A DNA stretch of 64,000 nucleotides, taken from contig OX596342.1 in NCBI GenBank assembly GCA_951394405.1, positions 2,604,001 through 2,668,000 of the forward strand, given 5' to 3'. The notes under the pieces are model-generated. The model saw nothing but the letters and a program-made list of their open reading frames with translations, searched no databases and was not told the DNA's origin. Position numbers and translations under genes: made by a program. How positions within the stretch are numbered: position 1 is the first letter of the stretch; each line of letters begins with the position of its first letter. The stretch comes from Coprinellus micaceus (lineage: Eukaryota > Basidiomycota > Agaricomycetes > Agaricales > Psathyrellaceae). Shown here in pieces: positions 12,492 through 24,992 of the stretch.

Positions 12492-13122
12492 CTAAGAAGC
12501 TGAGTTATAGAAGGCAAAACGAGCACGAGACGAGGAGAGAATGTCCTCTAAAACTTCGGGATCGGGAATCAAGGAGGAGGCTACCTTCAGCGAATGATAT
12601 TCGGTCAGCCACCACCTTCGATACCTTTCAACATCACGTTTGAGGCCCTTCACGGCCGTCTTCAATGCAACCAGGTTCGCTTCCGCGATGGCCAATTGTG
12701 CGTCCGAGTCCTCCACCTTCATCAGCTCTGCTTGAGCCGTCTCCGCTTCCGTTCGCGCGTCCTTGAGTGCGTCCCTACTGTCTTCCAACCGTTCATGGAG
12801 CTTCGCTTTCGCATTTTCGAGGCGATGAATACGCGACTTCATGCTCTTGTTGGCCGCCCGGAGCATCTGAAGTTCCGGGGTGCCTGTGGGAGTGGCAGAG
12901 GAATTGTGTACAGCGGACACCGTAACCCTGGTGCACGCAGCGAGACCACTGCCTATCACGGATATTTAGTGACCTTATTTATACAAGAAACTAGAAGGAT
13001 CTGAGCTGACCAGCAGTGGCGGCGCGCTTGGGGGGGGCCGAAATGCTTTGTCGAAGCATTTGTTCCAATTCCGTAATTCTTCCATTCAAGTTTGGCCCGA
13101 GGAAAGGATCCAGAGAGACCAT
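12492..13122 (-). CDS. Coiled-coil protein, two exons
   Basis: Exons 13122-13011 and 12952-12492 with a 58-base phase-1 intron; 190 residues. The start is taken at the ATG opening MVSLDPFLGPNLNGRI. The frame is open further upstream, so a longer N-terminus cannot be excluded. About residues 70-150 form a long amphipathic helix rich in Lys, Glu, Arg, Ala and Leu, with heptad-like spacing (RIHRLENAKAKLHERLEDS, DARTEAETAQAELMKVE). The C-terminal block YRRWWLTEYHSLK, then SSRARF, resembles the tail of small coiled-coil proteins common in Agaricomycetes. No catalytic or membrane segment is visible. A structural or adaptor role is likely but unproven. Confidence 0.6.
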
Positions 13123-14249
13123 TCCGCGGTAAGCCCTTGAAATGGGGAGTCGCCTTCGCGAACTCACCCTTTGGGCGGCCCTTTCGCATGGACTTTCAAC
13201 GATTCCCGAGGAGGGGTTCGCGTTGTCCGACGGGATGCACGCGCTGGAGTGCCTAGGCATCGTGAATCAGGGTGAAGAGAGGAAAGCCGTAGTATGGAAG
13301 CGTCAACGCGAGTGAGGAGCGCGTTTCAAGGGGCAGTGGACGACCAGGGAGGTGGGCCGAGTGGAGTCTAGTTGGAGATCAGTTACCCTTCGCGCGCTAT
13401 TTATCCCCCCCCAGGAATTTAGCATGGAGCGGCATTGGGAAGTCTCGTTGTTGCGACGGTGGACTGCGTCGATACCAGAAAGTACCACAGCCTTTTGAAA
13501 CAAACTCGTACCGCCGTACCCTGACACTGTACCCCGTATCACTCATAAGATGAAGGTGCCAGGCGCGCCGCGCGTCTTTCCGATTTCCTTTTCCAACGAC
13601 CACCGTCGACAGAAAGGCCCATGACTACGCCAAAAAAGGAGAGTAATCTGCCCAGCAGCTTCTCCCTTGTACAGCCTCACCACCCCATTAATTCTATTAT
13701 AACAACGAACCCTCATCACTCGACCGTGCTTAAGACGTAAAATCAATCTTAAGACGTAAAACGCTCAGGTCGGACAATTCTCTGCTGGGAACGATGGATG
13801 ACGGTGTATCAGTTCCATCTCACTATTCTATGATGGCCGCGAGCGATCGCATTTGCAGAAATGAGACCAAGGTTCGAAATTTTGGCCGCGTCACAGAGCG
13901 TCCCCGTCGAGGGGAACTATCAAATAGACTTTCATTTGCCTCCATTGGTTTTCGGCGTCTCATCACCGTGCGATTCCTGTTCGTGAAGTTTCATTACTTA
14001 TACCCAGTTTATCAAACGTCAAGGACCTCACTGGAGATCCTTGCGACTCTCTCTTTCTAAGGTTCACTTCTGCTGCCTTGCTCGCGTCTGCGCACGCCTC
14101 GCAGTCTCGAAGATCGATCTCGTCGCACCGGTGCCTATAACGGGGAGCTATCATCGTAAGTCCAAAGCTCTCTTCGTCGCTGTCCTTCCCGCTTAGTACT
14201 GCTCCCCGGGCCTGCTTTCAGGGCGGTTCAGCGCCCAACGCTTGCAAGC
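13123..14249. other. Upstream region of the homeodomain gene
   Basis: No gene recognised. The 3' end is presumably the promoter and 5' leader of the plus-strand homeodomain gene that starts at 14250; no clear TATA box was found. Confidence 0.35.
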
Positions 14250-16169
14250 ATGGATCCGCGGTTTGCAAGAGGCCCAGATCAAGACTTACCGTTCAGCTTG
14301 GCTGCTCTCACGCCGATTCCCCTTCCTCGGTTTGTTGGCCCACTCGGTGATCGCCCCTCTTTCTCACAGGTTCCTCGGAGCGGAGACCAACATTGGATAA
14401 GATCTGAGGAATTATTTTCCCAGAAACCCAGAAGGCGCAGGGCAACGCCCCAGCAGGTACAGGTGATGGATACTTGGTTCACAAAACGAGGGTGGTTCCC
14501 TACGACTGAACAACGGGACGAGATGAGCCGAAAGACTGGTTTGCAGAATCGGCAAATACGAATCTGGTTTCAAAACAGGTGAGGACCAAGGAACGCATCG
14601 GAAGCACAGGGACTGAACCCCCGCCTTTCTTGATCGATACAGGAGACAAAGGGAGAGGGCTGATGGAAAAACTCCGCCTCAACGCGGGACCTCTGGTTCG
14701 CTTACCTTGCACGCTATTGATGAGGAGCAGAGCCAACTTGAAGGCTCGGACGCGTCAAGCTCAGGCTCGGACGGCCCTGACTCCGAATCGGAGCCTGAAT
14801 CTAGTTGCGCTGACGCGCGACAATCGGAGCCGACACCTCAATTTCAAAGTCACGGCACGATGCCATCTGATCCACGTGTCACCCCCACGTCGTCCTTTTC
14901 ATTGTCCTCTTCGTCGACCGATGGCACCCCCTCGTATCCATTGCGCCCCATCCAAGGTAAGGCTCTATTTCGTTTACCGGGAATCTCTGGACTGAGCTGG
15001 ACGACCTAGACAATGCCACTCTGATCCCGTGCGACTTGACCATTGGGTCGTGGTCTCATCGGGGATTGACCCTTGTCGTGTTCCATGACGAAAGGATGCT
15101 GGCTTGGGTTGCCAGCGAGGGCAAGCTTGAATTTGCGATGCATATTCCCTATAATTTCCTCTCGAGCTCGCATTATCATGGGGTCACAGAGAACTCGAAC
15201 ATCGGCTTCGCCACCCTTCGTCTATCCCGTCCTCCTCTCTTCGCCTCGCGAAGTGCGGCAACTAATGGAGAGCCCGAGTCGGTTTGGGTGCCCCGGCCAG
15301 ATTGGACGGAGGGTAATCAAGCCACCGATAGCCTGCTGCAACACTTCCGAGGCCCTGCCGCCTCGCTAGAGACCTTGATCGATCGTCTCGGCGCGCATCA
15401 TCAACACCGAGCTCGCCATCTCCCAAATTCTTACGCTTACCCCCAACCTAGCCTTTCCCTGCAACAGCCCGCGTGCGACGCTCAACGCTGGGGTCCCTCC
15501 ACCCAGAACCCCACGCCCTACCCCCAGCACCCCGCGCCGTTCACACAACACCTCCAGCACACCGCTCCATATCCCCAACACCCAGCTTCATATCCACCCC
15601 ACCCCGATTTCTATCCTGCCCGCTCGGACTTCTACGCCCCGCACCCTGATCCCTACGCCTTACCCCCGGGTTCATATACCTCACACCCGGATTCCTACTA
15701 CACCCCGAACCTGAATACCTACGGCCCACACCACCCCACGCACCCGGATTCCTACACCCTGCGTCCGGATTTCTGCGCCCCACTTCATCCTACGCACCCG
15801 GGTTCCTTCGCCCAACGCCCTGCATCGTATACGCAACGCCATAATTCTTCCACTCAACGCGCGGCTGCCGAAAATCGTCAGCCTGTTTCTTCTGTGCACT
15901 ACCCAGCTCCCGAGATTCAGCGCCCCAGCTCGACTTCACACCAACCGTATAGTACCCAGCACCCTGCGACATCCTCGCATCATTTTGCCGCTCCCCCGAT
16001 GCGTCAGACCCCCGTCTCAAGGGCCGACATCCCTCGCATCTCGGGTTACACCCAGCAATATCACCCCACAGCTCATTCAAGTCCCACTGGGAAGCTCCCA
16101 CCTCTTCACCCCCCTCGCCACGTCTCCGAGCGAGGCCTGGGTTCGTCAAACCTCTCCACTCACGATTGA
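14250..16169 (+). CDS. Homeodomain transcription factor, three exons
   Basis: Exons 14250-14578, 14643-14956 and 15010-16169; phases close exactly, 600 residues. The homeodomain lies at about residues 56-115. It has the basic arm KPRRRRATPQQVQ, helix 2 around TTEQRDEMSRKTG, and the recognition helix QIRIWFQNRRQRER. The first intron splits the WFQNR/R arginine codon. A Ser/Asp/Glu-rich acidic stretch follows. Next is a block DLTIGSWSHRGLTLVVFHDERMLAWV..., which from memory occurs in other basidiomycete homeodomain proteins. The last 220 residues are tandem, degenerate His-Pro-x-Ser/Phe-Tyr units (about residues 360-480), likely disordered and possibly an activation region. A nuclear, sequence-specific DNA-binding role is expected. 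I see no partner gene that would suggest a mating-type locus. Confidence 0.85.
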
Positions 16170-16247
16170 ATCGTTATGCAAGACATCGGTCCCTGGTTGA
16201 ACCTCCAGTGAGTGGATGGTTCGGACTTTCGTGAGGTTTCTTGAGTT

Positions 16248-16655
16248 GTGGGCTTGGACGTTCGCCCCGGTTGGACATGACTCGACTCTTGGACATTTGT
16301 TTTTGATTGGACCTTTCTCGAACTGTGGACATTCATTGGTTTCGGTTGTGGACATCAGTTACTATTCGAGGTGTGGCTTGGACGTTAGCTTTGGTTGGAC
16401 ATGGCTCGACCGGATATTTGTTTCAAGTTCGTTGCAGTGGACGTTTCTCGAACTGTACCATTTGTCAGTTTCTGTTCCTTGGATGTTTAGATATATCTTG
16501 AACCCTGGACATGTGTTTCCCTGGACATTTGTTTGGATTGGATGTTCCAGGTGTGGACTTCGACTCGATCGGACGTTACTAGTACTTAGCAAAATATGGC
16601 TGCTTCGGTTGGGCGTCTAGCTTCTGTTGTATTATCTCTCAACGACTTCGGACAT
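16248..16655. repeat. TGGACRT-rich array downstream of the homeodomain gene
   Basis: In about 405 bases there are ten exact TGGACRT heptamers and six one-mismatch relatives, all on the plus strand, spaced roughly 15-45 bases. Two larger blocks (about 16250-16360 and 16374-16485) also align with each other: both carry GGCTTGGACGTT..., GGTTGGACATG-x-CTCGAC and TTTCTCGAACTGT. So the array grew partly by tandem duplication. It begins about 80 bases after the homeodomain stop, so it may lie in that gene's 3' UTR. Confidence 0.7.
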
Positions 16656-17926
16656 GTTCTGTGGTTTCAAGGGACGACTTTGTAGACACCTGTGGGGCTC
16701 TGACGATTCCACACTGTTATATAGTATGGTTTATATGCGATATATCCCAAACCTGGGTCAGGAAGTTGAATAGGCGGGGCGCACAAGTCCGACCTTCAGT
16801 CACGGTCGTGTGTTTCCCATTATTTGGCATCGTGCTGATCGCGTCCGGCGCCGTCACGGGCCTAGCATTGCCCTTTAACTCAAAGTTCCTCATCCACCAC
16901 CACGACGGTCCTCCGCTGCTTCACATTGTCGTATACCACCCAACTGGCAGATCATGGTCACCCCCGACGAGTTCGGTACCACGGGCAGCGTAACCCAGGC
17001 GACCGTCTGGAGAACGGTGGGGATCACTGTCGGTGAACTTGAAGGCTACGACTGGCCCGAACGGAGAGGTCAGCGCGACTGTCCAATCAACCCCACGCTG
17101 CAGGCAACAGGCTCAGATGCCTCGTCTTCTACAGCCTCAAGGACTCCCGACGCGTTGTTTGGGTCTGCTGTGACACCCCTTCGTGATCGTTTTCCATATC
17201 AGTTCGATTTAAGGACTCGCCATTCTTGACCACCGACCAGCAGGGTTTCTACTTACCGTCATTGAATATCCTGGTAAGCGCCAATCGACCGAGTGTTCCC
17301 ATTACGATTTCCAACATACCCTCGAATTAAACAGTGCCACGGGTCGGCGACCACAAACATTGACCTTCACCCTCTCTAACAACCAGATATTCAGTTGAAG
17401 ACGGCCCAGGTACGCCGCGGTTCCCCTTTTGTGGGTTGGCTCTCAGTTGACCGATGCGCCTTAGCTCCAATTACCAACTCCGATTCTTCTACACCTCTAC
17501 ATTCTAGAAGTCAGCGACCTCAGCCGCCTTCCACAGCACCCTTGCCCCACGCCCTGTATAGTTCCCGCCGGCCTACGAAGTCAGGATCAATGGCCCTCTC
17601 CTCATGGCGAATCTGAACGCCTGAAGAAGCCCGGGACGGCACTGCCGCCTGAGTGGGTAAGTGTGTTCGTTGAGACCATGCCAATAGTACCACAACCCAC
17701 AAAACCGAAGGTAGAGTGTTTCAGTTCGATTCCGCCCCTTCGGTGAACTCGCGGCGATCGTTGGTCAGGGATTCTATCTTGTTATCATGTTGGTCGCAAC
17801 GACGACGGCTGACCATTTGGCTAAAAGTCTGAAAGTGAACCCGCGGCACTCCGCACACGAGATTCCGCAAAATGGTACGTCGCCTTTTGTACCTTGCGTG
17901 CTGTCTAATCCTCCTGTATTTGGTGA
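16656..17926. other. Intergenic with weak coding traces
   Basis: No gene could be assembled. Short coding-like pieces occur on the plus strand (for example around 16950-17230 and 17236-17273, the latter ending in a GTAAGC donor), but they do not join in phase. Confidence 0.3.
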
Positions 17927-18335
17927 TTGAATCCGCACAGGCCCTGGACGAGGCTATTGAATCTGGTCCACAGAAAATATCTCTCAAGTGCCCTGGTGAA
18001 TCAACAGTCCGGTTTACTTCGAGTGCCATGGCTGAATTCTGTCCCAGTTGACTTATACGCGGGTCGTGGCAGTTGCCATCCACTGAGTGTGTCCACTCGC
18101 AGTGCTTTGATGCTACCCCTTGGTGATGGAGCAAACGACGACTTACCTATTATGCTCAACTTACGTACGGATTCTAAAGACCTCATCATCGGTGGGTGAG
18201 TTTCTGGTTTCTGGCTGTCCTTTCTCTACTGACGGAATACTAGTTATTTCAATGAAATCCTGGGATCGACGTCGGGGAGCGTCGACGGCGTGATCGTGGA
18301 AGCGGATGGGGATGGTATACTCCGCATTGTGAGTT
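17927..18335 (+). pseudogene. Coding remnant, two linked exon-like blocks
   Basis: The block ending at 18195 (LPLGDGANDDLPIMLNLRTDSKDLIIGG) joins in phase across a 48-base GT...AG intron to 18244 (YFNEILGSTSGSVDGVIVEADGDG). Before about 17990 the frame weakens and no start is visible; after about 18330 no continuation could be followed. The family is unknown. It could be the core of a real gene with unresolved ends or a decayed copy. Confidence 0.3.
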
Positions 18336-18835
18336 TGCTTCTGCTCTGTGGAAGGCGACTCGTGCTGCCATCTCTAAACACGCCTCGCCGTCGAAACCAC
18401 CTGCAGTGGCCCATTCTCCGCCAACCGAGGACGAGGGGAAGGGGAGGGTCGGCAGAGGGTTTCGTTCTGATCGAATCGGAAATGAAGATGAGGGTTCCTA
18501 TGAGGACAAAGATAAGCCGGCCCCTGCGCCTCCACAGCCCCGGGCCTACATGCTAACGTCTGCCCAGTCATCAAGCCTTTCTCTCGCCCTGTCCCGCCAA
18601 AATCGGCTTGGAAAGGACCCTAGTGGGCGACCGAGGCAGTGGACCCTAACACTCCTTCGACGTTCCTTTTTCAAGCTATCCAGGTCTCGATAGACAGAGA
18701 TTTGTGGGTCCCTCCCTTGCTCTACTATTATTTGCCTTCTGCCCAAACACGACCTTCAAAACACCGACTGTGAAACTGCCCTCAGCGTCGGACGACGTTA
18801 CTATGACGCGATGTAAGGGAGCCTTCGCACGACTA

Positions 18836-19155
18836 TGTGCACAAAGTGGGTCATGACGGGCCTACCGATGGACTCGTTGAAGCCAATGTAAGCGACCTCG
18901 TATTAGTGCAGGACTTGGGTGACCATGGTAGTACTAGGAACATGGCACTCAACGATGTCATGCTCGAGGACAGGGATGGTACCGCGGGATTCGTCGGTCG
19001 GTGTGAAGAAGGAAATATCGGGCGGGTCAAACGTGACGAACTTCTCGAAGGTCTGGTGGCCTGATTATGGGCTTACTATTAATACTAATTTTAGTCGCGA
19101 TTGTGGACCATTGCCAGGGCCAGTGAACGTGACGGTGTTGTATTTGACCCACGAC
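18836..19155 (-). pseudogene. Decayed coding sequence, unknown family
   Basis: From 19155 a frame reads WVKYNTVTFTGPGNG. It splices in phase over a 48-base intron to HQTFEKFVTFDPPDISFFTP, RGTIPVLEHDIVECHVPSTT and beyond. It is then interrupted by an in-frame TAA (18903-18905) before YEVAYIGFNESIGRPVMTHF continues in the same frame. The residue pattern is protein-like on both sides of the stop, so this looks like a gene inactivated by a point mutation. The 5' end could not be traced. Confidence 0.4.
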
Positions 19156-20128
19156 ATAGACCCATCGTGACCCGATTACTACTGCCGCGGTCGACTGCCT
19201 CACGACCCCACATCGTGGTTTGAGTAATGGTTTGTCCTTGCCCGTCGTTCTCTTCCTCCTTGTGACTCCAGGCGCTGTTGTCGATTGGAAATTGCGGACC
19301 ATCTCGGGGCAGAAATGATACTTGGAAGGATCCTGCGTAGCAGCCGTGCGACGGCCTACAGTACTCGCGGCTGGAGGTAAGTAAATGTTTCCGCTCAGCA
19401 AGGAGTCAGTGAAATTGACCCATCCTCAGGATGGTCATAGTGTTGACATCTTGCCGTCCCGCGCGCTTTTCGGCCCTATCACAGCCCACGGCGGGCGTAC
19501 TAAGGTCTCCCCTGTTTCATCCTTCCTCTCTTTAATTTTACGCTGGGCAGCTCTCAAGAGTTTCGTTTGACAGCGTGAGCCAGCGAGGCATCGGCACCAG
19601 CTTGCAATCCGGATACCGAGGGTTCTCAAGAGTCGAAGTGAACTTGAAAGTGCGTCCCAACTGTGCTAGGAGGACGTTTTTTGACCCGCCAACTTGGCTT
19701 ACCATGCGACTATGATCAGGTCCTCTCGATGTCTGTTTGAATCACGGGTCACCCAACACCCAATTATCTTTTCGTACGCCACTTCCTGGCTGTCCTTCCT
19801 GGCGGCAGCGAAGGTTCTGAGTGACATTGTCCCACAGCAATAATTGCGGCATTAGGCGATGCGGGAACCAGCCCAACGAGCCAATCCAATATCCGAAATC
19901 CTGTGCACTCGGACTAGCTAAGATGATGATAATCAGGAATACGCTGATGGCGTTCATTGGCCCAATTAGGCTGCGAGGTCTGAAAGGAGGGTTGAAGTTC
20001 AACAACTCGAGTCCTGGCAACACTCGCCCTGGTGTCTGAAACGTTTGACTCTGCCGCCCCAAGTGTACTCGGATCTTCGTCTCCTCCTCCTGTTCGTATT
20101 GCGTACCCATCGAGGTGTGGTTTCTGGG
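19156..20128. other. Upstream flank of the Plavaka transposase
   Basis: No gene could be supported. I looked here and downstream of 24992 for matching terminal inverted repeats of the transposon and found none by eye. Confidence 0.35.
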
Positions 20129-23100
20129 ATGCCACCGCACACCGCCAGCTCCAACCCGATTCCAGAGGTTGCTTATGAGCAACCCCCGCATCCCCTTGGC
20201 CGAGTCCTCGGGGTGGCTCCACCACCATTTCAACCGAGTCCGAACGCGTGCTACACCTGCGTTCACTGCGGCAAGGCCTATTCTACTCCCCACCACCTTG
20301 ACTCTCATCAGGCGCGCTCCTGCTCTTCTACCAAGCGCTCTCTTTCAGAACTCTTGGAAGAGACAAGGGTTTTTTGGCGGGCTCGAAAACAGCGTCGAGT
20401 TCAATCTCCCCTGGAGGGCTCGTCTTCCCAACCCAGTCTCGCGGAGTCCGATCCTTCGCTTCCATCGGTGGGTCCTTTCAGTCTTTCTTTCATTCAACGA
20501 AGCGTCCTCACTGATGAGTATCCGTAGCACGACAGTGCTCAACGAACTGCAATGAATATGCCACTGGACACACCTCCTGGGGCAGGCCCATCGACTATGT
20601 TTCCTGACGCTCCGGTTCCTGACGCCGTGGTCCCCAACGCTGCGGTGCGTAACCACTTCGACCCATTCACAACCCCGAACTTGGTCTCATAAGATGGGCC
20701 TTGTATAGGACCTAGACGTGCCGGTGGCTGTCAGGAAGGCGAAGAGGGAACGTAGGCTCCCGTTGCGTTACAGGGAAGATCCGCTACCGGAACCGTTTCC
20801 CCCAGTAGCGAGCTTGACTATAGTCGAAGGAGGTGAGTATAGAACTACACGGTGGATCCGAACTCGACTCCTTTGTGCTTACCTGCAGTGCTGGGATAGA
20901 CTCGGGAGGTGCTAGTACCTTGGCCTCCGAAGTTCAAAGCACACGCCGTCCTCTCTTCATCTACGAGTCATCGGAGCCCAACTCCTTCGGCATCAGCAGA
21001 CGCTATTCTCTGGCCACGCCCCCAAGCCACGACCCGGATCGAGCGGTCACCCTCAGAGATCTGACAGACGTCAAATTGCCCCCCACTCCCGACGCGCCGA
21101 AGGACGAAGGAGTGCGATCATTGGGTCCATTCACGACCACAACCGCGTTTGACTTGGCGGAGTGGTACTGGAACTCGACTTCAAAGTCGTTCCTCGATTT
21201 TCAGAAGCTCATCGACATCCTCAAAAAGCCGACCTTCTCTACAGACGACGCAATCAGCGTTAACTGGAAGGCTGCGTTCAGAGCGCTAGGGTCCAATGCG
21301 ACCGATCTTTCCGAGGATGAAGGGAAATGGATCCAGGACGACGGTTGGGTCACAACTCCAATTTCAATTGACGTACCCTTCCATAACCGACTAAAAGATC
21401 CTGGAGTCAAACCCTACCTGGCTTGCAACTTCCGCCATCGCAGCATTGTGTCCGTCATCAAGGAGAAACTCAGCAGAGTGGACGATAGCTCACATTTCCA
21501 CTATTACCCGTTCAAGGCGACGTGGAGGAGGAACGACGAATCTCCCGAAGAAGAGCTCTTCGGCGAGTTATACACCTCGCGGGCATTTCGGGAATGTCAC
21601 GAAGACATTCAAAGGCAGCCCTCCAACTCAAAAAATGAGGGTTTAGAACGCGTCGTCGTCGCGTTGATGTTATGGTCTGACGCAACTCAGCTAACGTCGT
21701 TTGGCAATGCAGCAATCTGGCCATGCTATCTCTTTTTTGGTAACGACTCGAAGTATCGACGTTGCCAACCCTCCGACCGGCTTGGCGAACAGGTTGCTTA
21801 CTTCAATAAGGTAAGCAAGTTTTCAGAAGTCAACTTGGTGAATGACGAATGTTGATGGACGTACTGCATATCGTCGCCGGTCCCTAGCTTCCCGATCAGT
21901 TCAGCGACTATCTCAAGAAGCGCAATCATGGGAAATTACCGACAGATGCCCTGTTTTCGCACTGTTCAAGAGAGCTATTTCAAAAGCAGTGGTCTGCTCT
22001 TCTCGATTCCGACCTCATCGATGCCATGCACCATGGCCTCGTCGTCGTCTGCCCAGATCAGCGGAAGCGTTGCTTTTACCCCCGAATATTTACGTATTCG
22101 GCCGATTACCCCGAGAAGTAGGGTTTTCGCACCTTCCTCTTCCTCCTTTCGTTTGGGTACATACTGACCTTCCTCACCGTTAGGGTCTTGATCTGTGGAG
22201 TAAGGAACAACGGTGGGAAACCGTGCCATCGCTGCTTGGTTCCCAAGGAGGACTTGGCCAAATTGGGAGCGCCGACTGATACAGAGCGCCTAGACCTCAC
22301 TCGTTCTGTCACCCAGAATGAAAAGGCCGTCGTGAAAGCGCGCGAAGAGATTCAAGCCGGCTATGCTGTCGATAGTGCCAAGGTTGAAGCGATTCTGAAA
22401 CCCGAGTCGCTGGTCCCAACTCAAGTGCGCCTGTCTTCCTTATTGTATCGTACCTCCTGCTCAACCGCATCTCCCGTTGGCAGTGCGCTCTCTCCACCAA
22501 CCTCACTGGCCTTTCATTCGATCTAGTTTCTTCTCTTGTCGTTGACATACTCCACGAGTTTGAGGTCGGGGTCTGGAAACGCCTCTATGTGCACCTCATC
22601 AGACTCCTCGACTCTTTCACGAAGATCCAGGGCATGACCCTCTCTGCTGAACTTGATTTGCGGTGGGTTACACACTCTCCCAAACATTTCGTGAACACAT
22701 ACTGAGAACCCATCTTTGCGTCCATAGCTACAGGCTTACCCCTTCTTTTGGGCGAGATAGCATTCGAAAGTTCGGGACCAACGCTTCTGAGATGAAACGA
22801 AGGGCTGCCAGGGATTTTGAGGACCTCCTTCAGGTTGGTGTGCCCGTACGATACCCTCAACAGACGTTTCTAACCCGGCACTTTCTCAGTGTGCAATTCC
22901 TGCATTCGATTGCCTGTTACCCGAGCCACACAATGCCCGTCTGAAGAAACTTCTCTTCATATGTGCTCAGTGGCATGCACTAGCGAAGCTCCGCCTGCAC
23001 AATGAATCTACTCTAAGCCTCCTCGAGTACTCCACCACGATTCTTGGGTCTCATATGCGACGATTCCATCGTGACACCTGTACTAAAATCCCCACGAAGG

Positions 23101-24992
23101 AACTCAAGAAAGAAGCAGAAGCACGGGCGCGGCGTGAAATCAAGACCACCAATGGACAGGCGTCAAGCGGTCGAAAACCGGCGGAGTTAAATATCTTCAC
23201 AATCAAGTTCCACTACCTAGGCGATTATGCTTCTATCATACGCAAGTTCGGAACAACAGATTCGTATTCGACTGAGACAGTGAGTTCCAGAAGATCTCGT
23301 TTTTTCAGGTTCATGTTGGGGAAGCTAACATCACCTGTTGTCTCTCAGGGCGAATTATATCACCGAGGGCCAAAATCGTGGTACCCTCGGACCGACAAAA
23401 AGGACTATGATGTCCAGCTTTCTCGTATCGAGAGGTGTCAAGCCCGACTTGCACGAATACGGTCCGACCTAGACCGAGCCGCACAGCAGACTCCGAGTCC
23501 TACCCAAGTTCCTGGACCATCCGAAGGGGAAGCCCCAAGCTCGCACGACCACCCGAACGCGGGCATGCAACAGACTCTCCCCAACCTCGCTGGCTCGCAA
23601 CCCGCAGGAGACGTTCCAACCCTGCACGACAGAATGAATGCAGATGCACGACAGTGTGACCCCGAACCCCCTGGTTCCCTAGCCGCAGGAGGGGCTGTGG
23701 TCCCGCAAGACAATGTGGGCACGCGTGCAGAGCATACTGACCCCCCCGACGTCTCTGAGCCACAAGCAGGGGAAACGCCGCCGTCCCTCCCCTCGCACGA
23801 CAGCCGTTATAGCATTGGGGCCAGTCAAAACTCCCCGCTGAACCTTGACTATTTTTCCGACGGCTTGGGCTTGAGACGGTCTGATTATTTTCTTGTATGT
23901 ACTCAAAGCTCCGTGGCATACAGTTTCGCGCTTTGCTAACACCTTCCCTGACCACCAGGACTTCAACAGCAAGCTCAAACAGCATCTGTATTCCAGGATA
24001 TTCTCTAAACTCGGGCTCCACGTGGGCGACCCAGCCGATTCCTGGATACACGTCGTTCTGCAGCAAAATCGTATATATACCCACAAAATCCTGCGGTTAT
24101 ACTACACCACCTACGACGTTCGAAGGGATGAGGACGTCGTTCACATCAACACGCCCCAATGCAACGTCATTCTTCTGAATGACCGAAGGCCGACAAAGGA
24201 GCGTAAGCAGGAGCACCCATACCTTTACGCCAAGGTCTTGGGAATCCTCCACGTGAATGCCGCGTACGTTGGGAACGTTCCAGGAGACGAACAAAAGCTC
24301 CGACGAGAGTTAAGCTCGTTCCAGAGATATGAATTTGTTTGGGTGCATTGGTATGATTACCTCGGCCCCGAAGACGAGTTCAGTCTCGATCGCCTTTCCT
24401 TGAGCCCTCTTCAATCCACAACAGCTCTCGACTTCCTTGACCCTCAGGATATTCTACGGGGAGTCCACCTTATCCCCCAATTTTCGCTCGGCAAATCTAC
24501 CACCATCCCACGTCCGTCCTTTCAGTTTTCTTCTGGAAAAGGTCAAGAACTGTGGAAGTCATATTACATTAACAGGTATGGACTCCCACTGGTTCCAGTG
24601 CCAGTTGCGACTCGACCTCTGACTGTTCCAATCTCCCCTTCATGAACTAGATTCGCCGATCGAGATCTCTTTATGAGATACCAGTACGGGATGTCTGTAG
24701 GGCACACCTACATGCATACGACCTCATTCCCCCCACCCAACGTTCCCATTGTGGGAGAGAGTTTCGATCACGCTTTAGGATCCGAGCCACAAGGTGTGTC
24801 CAACACCGCATTCGTCGAATAAAGTGTCTTATGATCCCCCCTTCCCCCTTAGATATGAGCGAGCCAACAACAGAGGAATGGCCAGAGGAGGAGACGGAAC
24901 CGGGGGGCGGACACGAGGAGGAAGACTACACCAACGAACTAGACGACCAAGAGTTCCTGGCACACGGTGAGATGTTCTCTTGGCAGGATTGA
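20129..24992 (+). CDS. Plavaka-type transposase, 13 exons
   Basis: Exons 20129-20467, 20528-20644, 20709-20832, 20900-21810, 21888-22117, 22184-22424, 22484-22662, 22728-22833, 22890-23279, 23349-23894, 23959-24575, 24651-24793 and 24853-24992; lengths sum to exactly 1361 codons. A C2H2 finger (CVHCGKAYSTPHHLDSH, about residues 44-62) leads. The core has WIQDDGWV, HYYPF, GELYTS, ALMLWSDATQLTSFG, CYLFFGNDSKYRR, YPRIFTYSADYPEK, DILHEFEVGVWK and ARDFEDLLQ. The C-terminal part has LDPQDILRGVHLIP and INRFADRDLFMRY, then an acidic tail. From memory this is the Plavaka (CACTA/EnSpm-like) transposase of fungi, which would cut and join DNA at element ends. No disabling mutation was seen. Acceptors of exons 4 and 7 are the least certain. 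No terminal repeats were found. Confidence 0.75.

Noticed and set aside
19742..20308. 188-codon minus-strand ORF
   Set aside because: It overlaps the first exon of the transposase on the opposite strand and has no motif or splice-linked partner.
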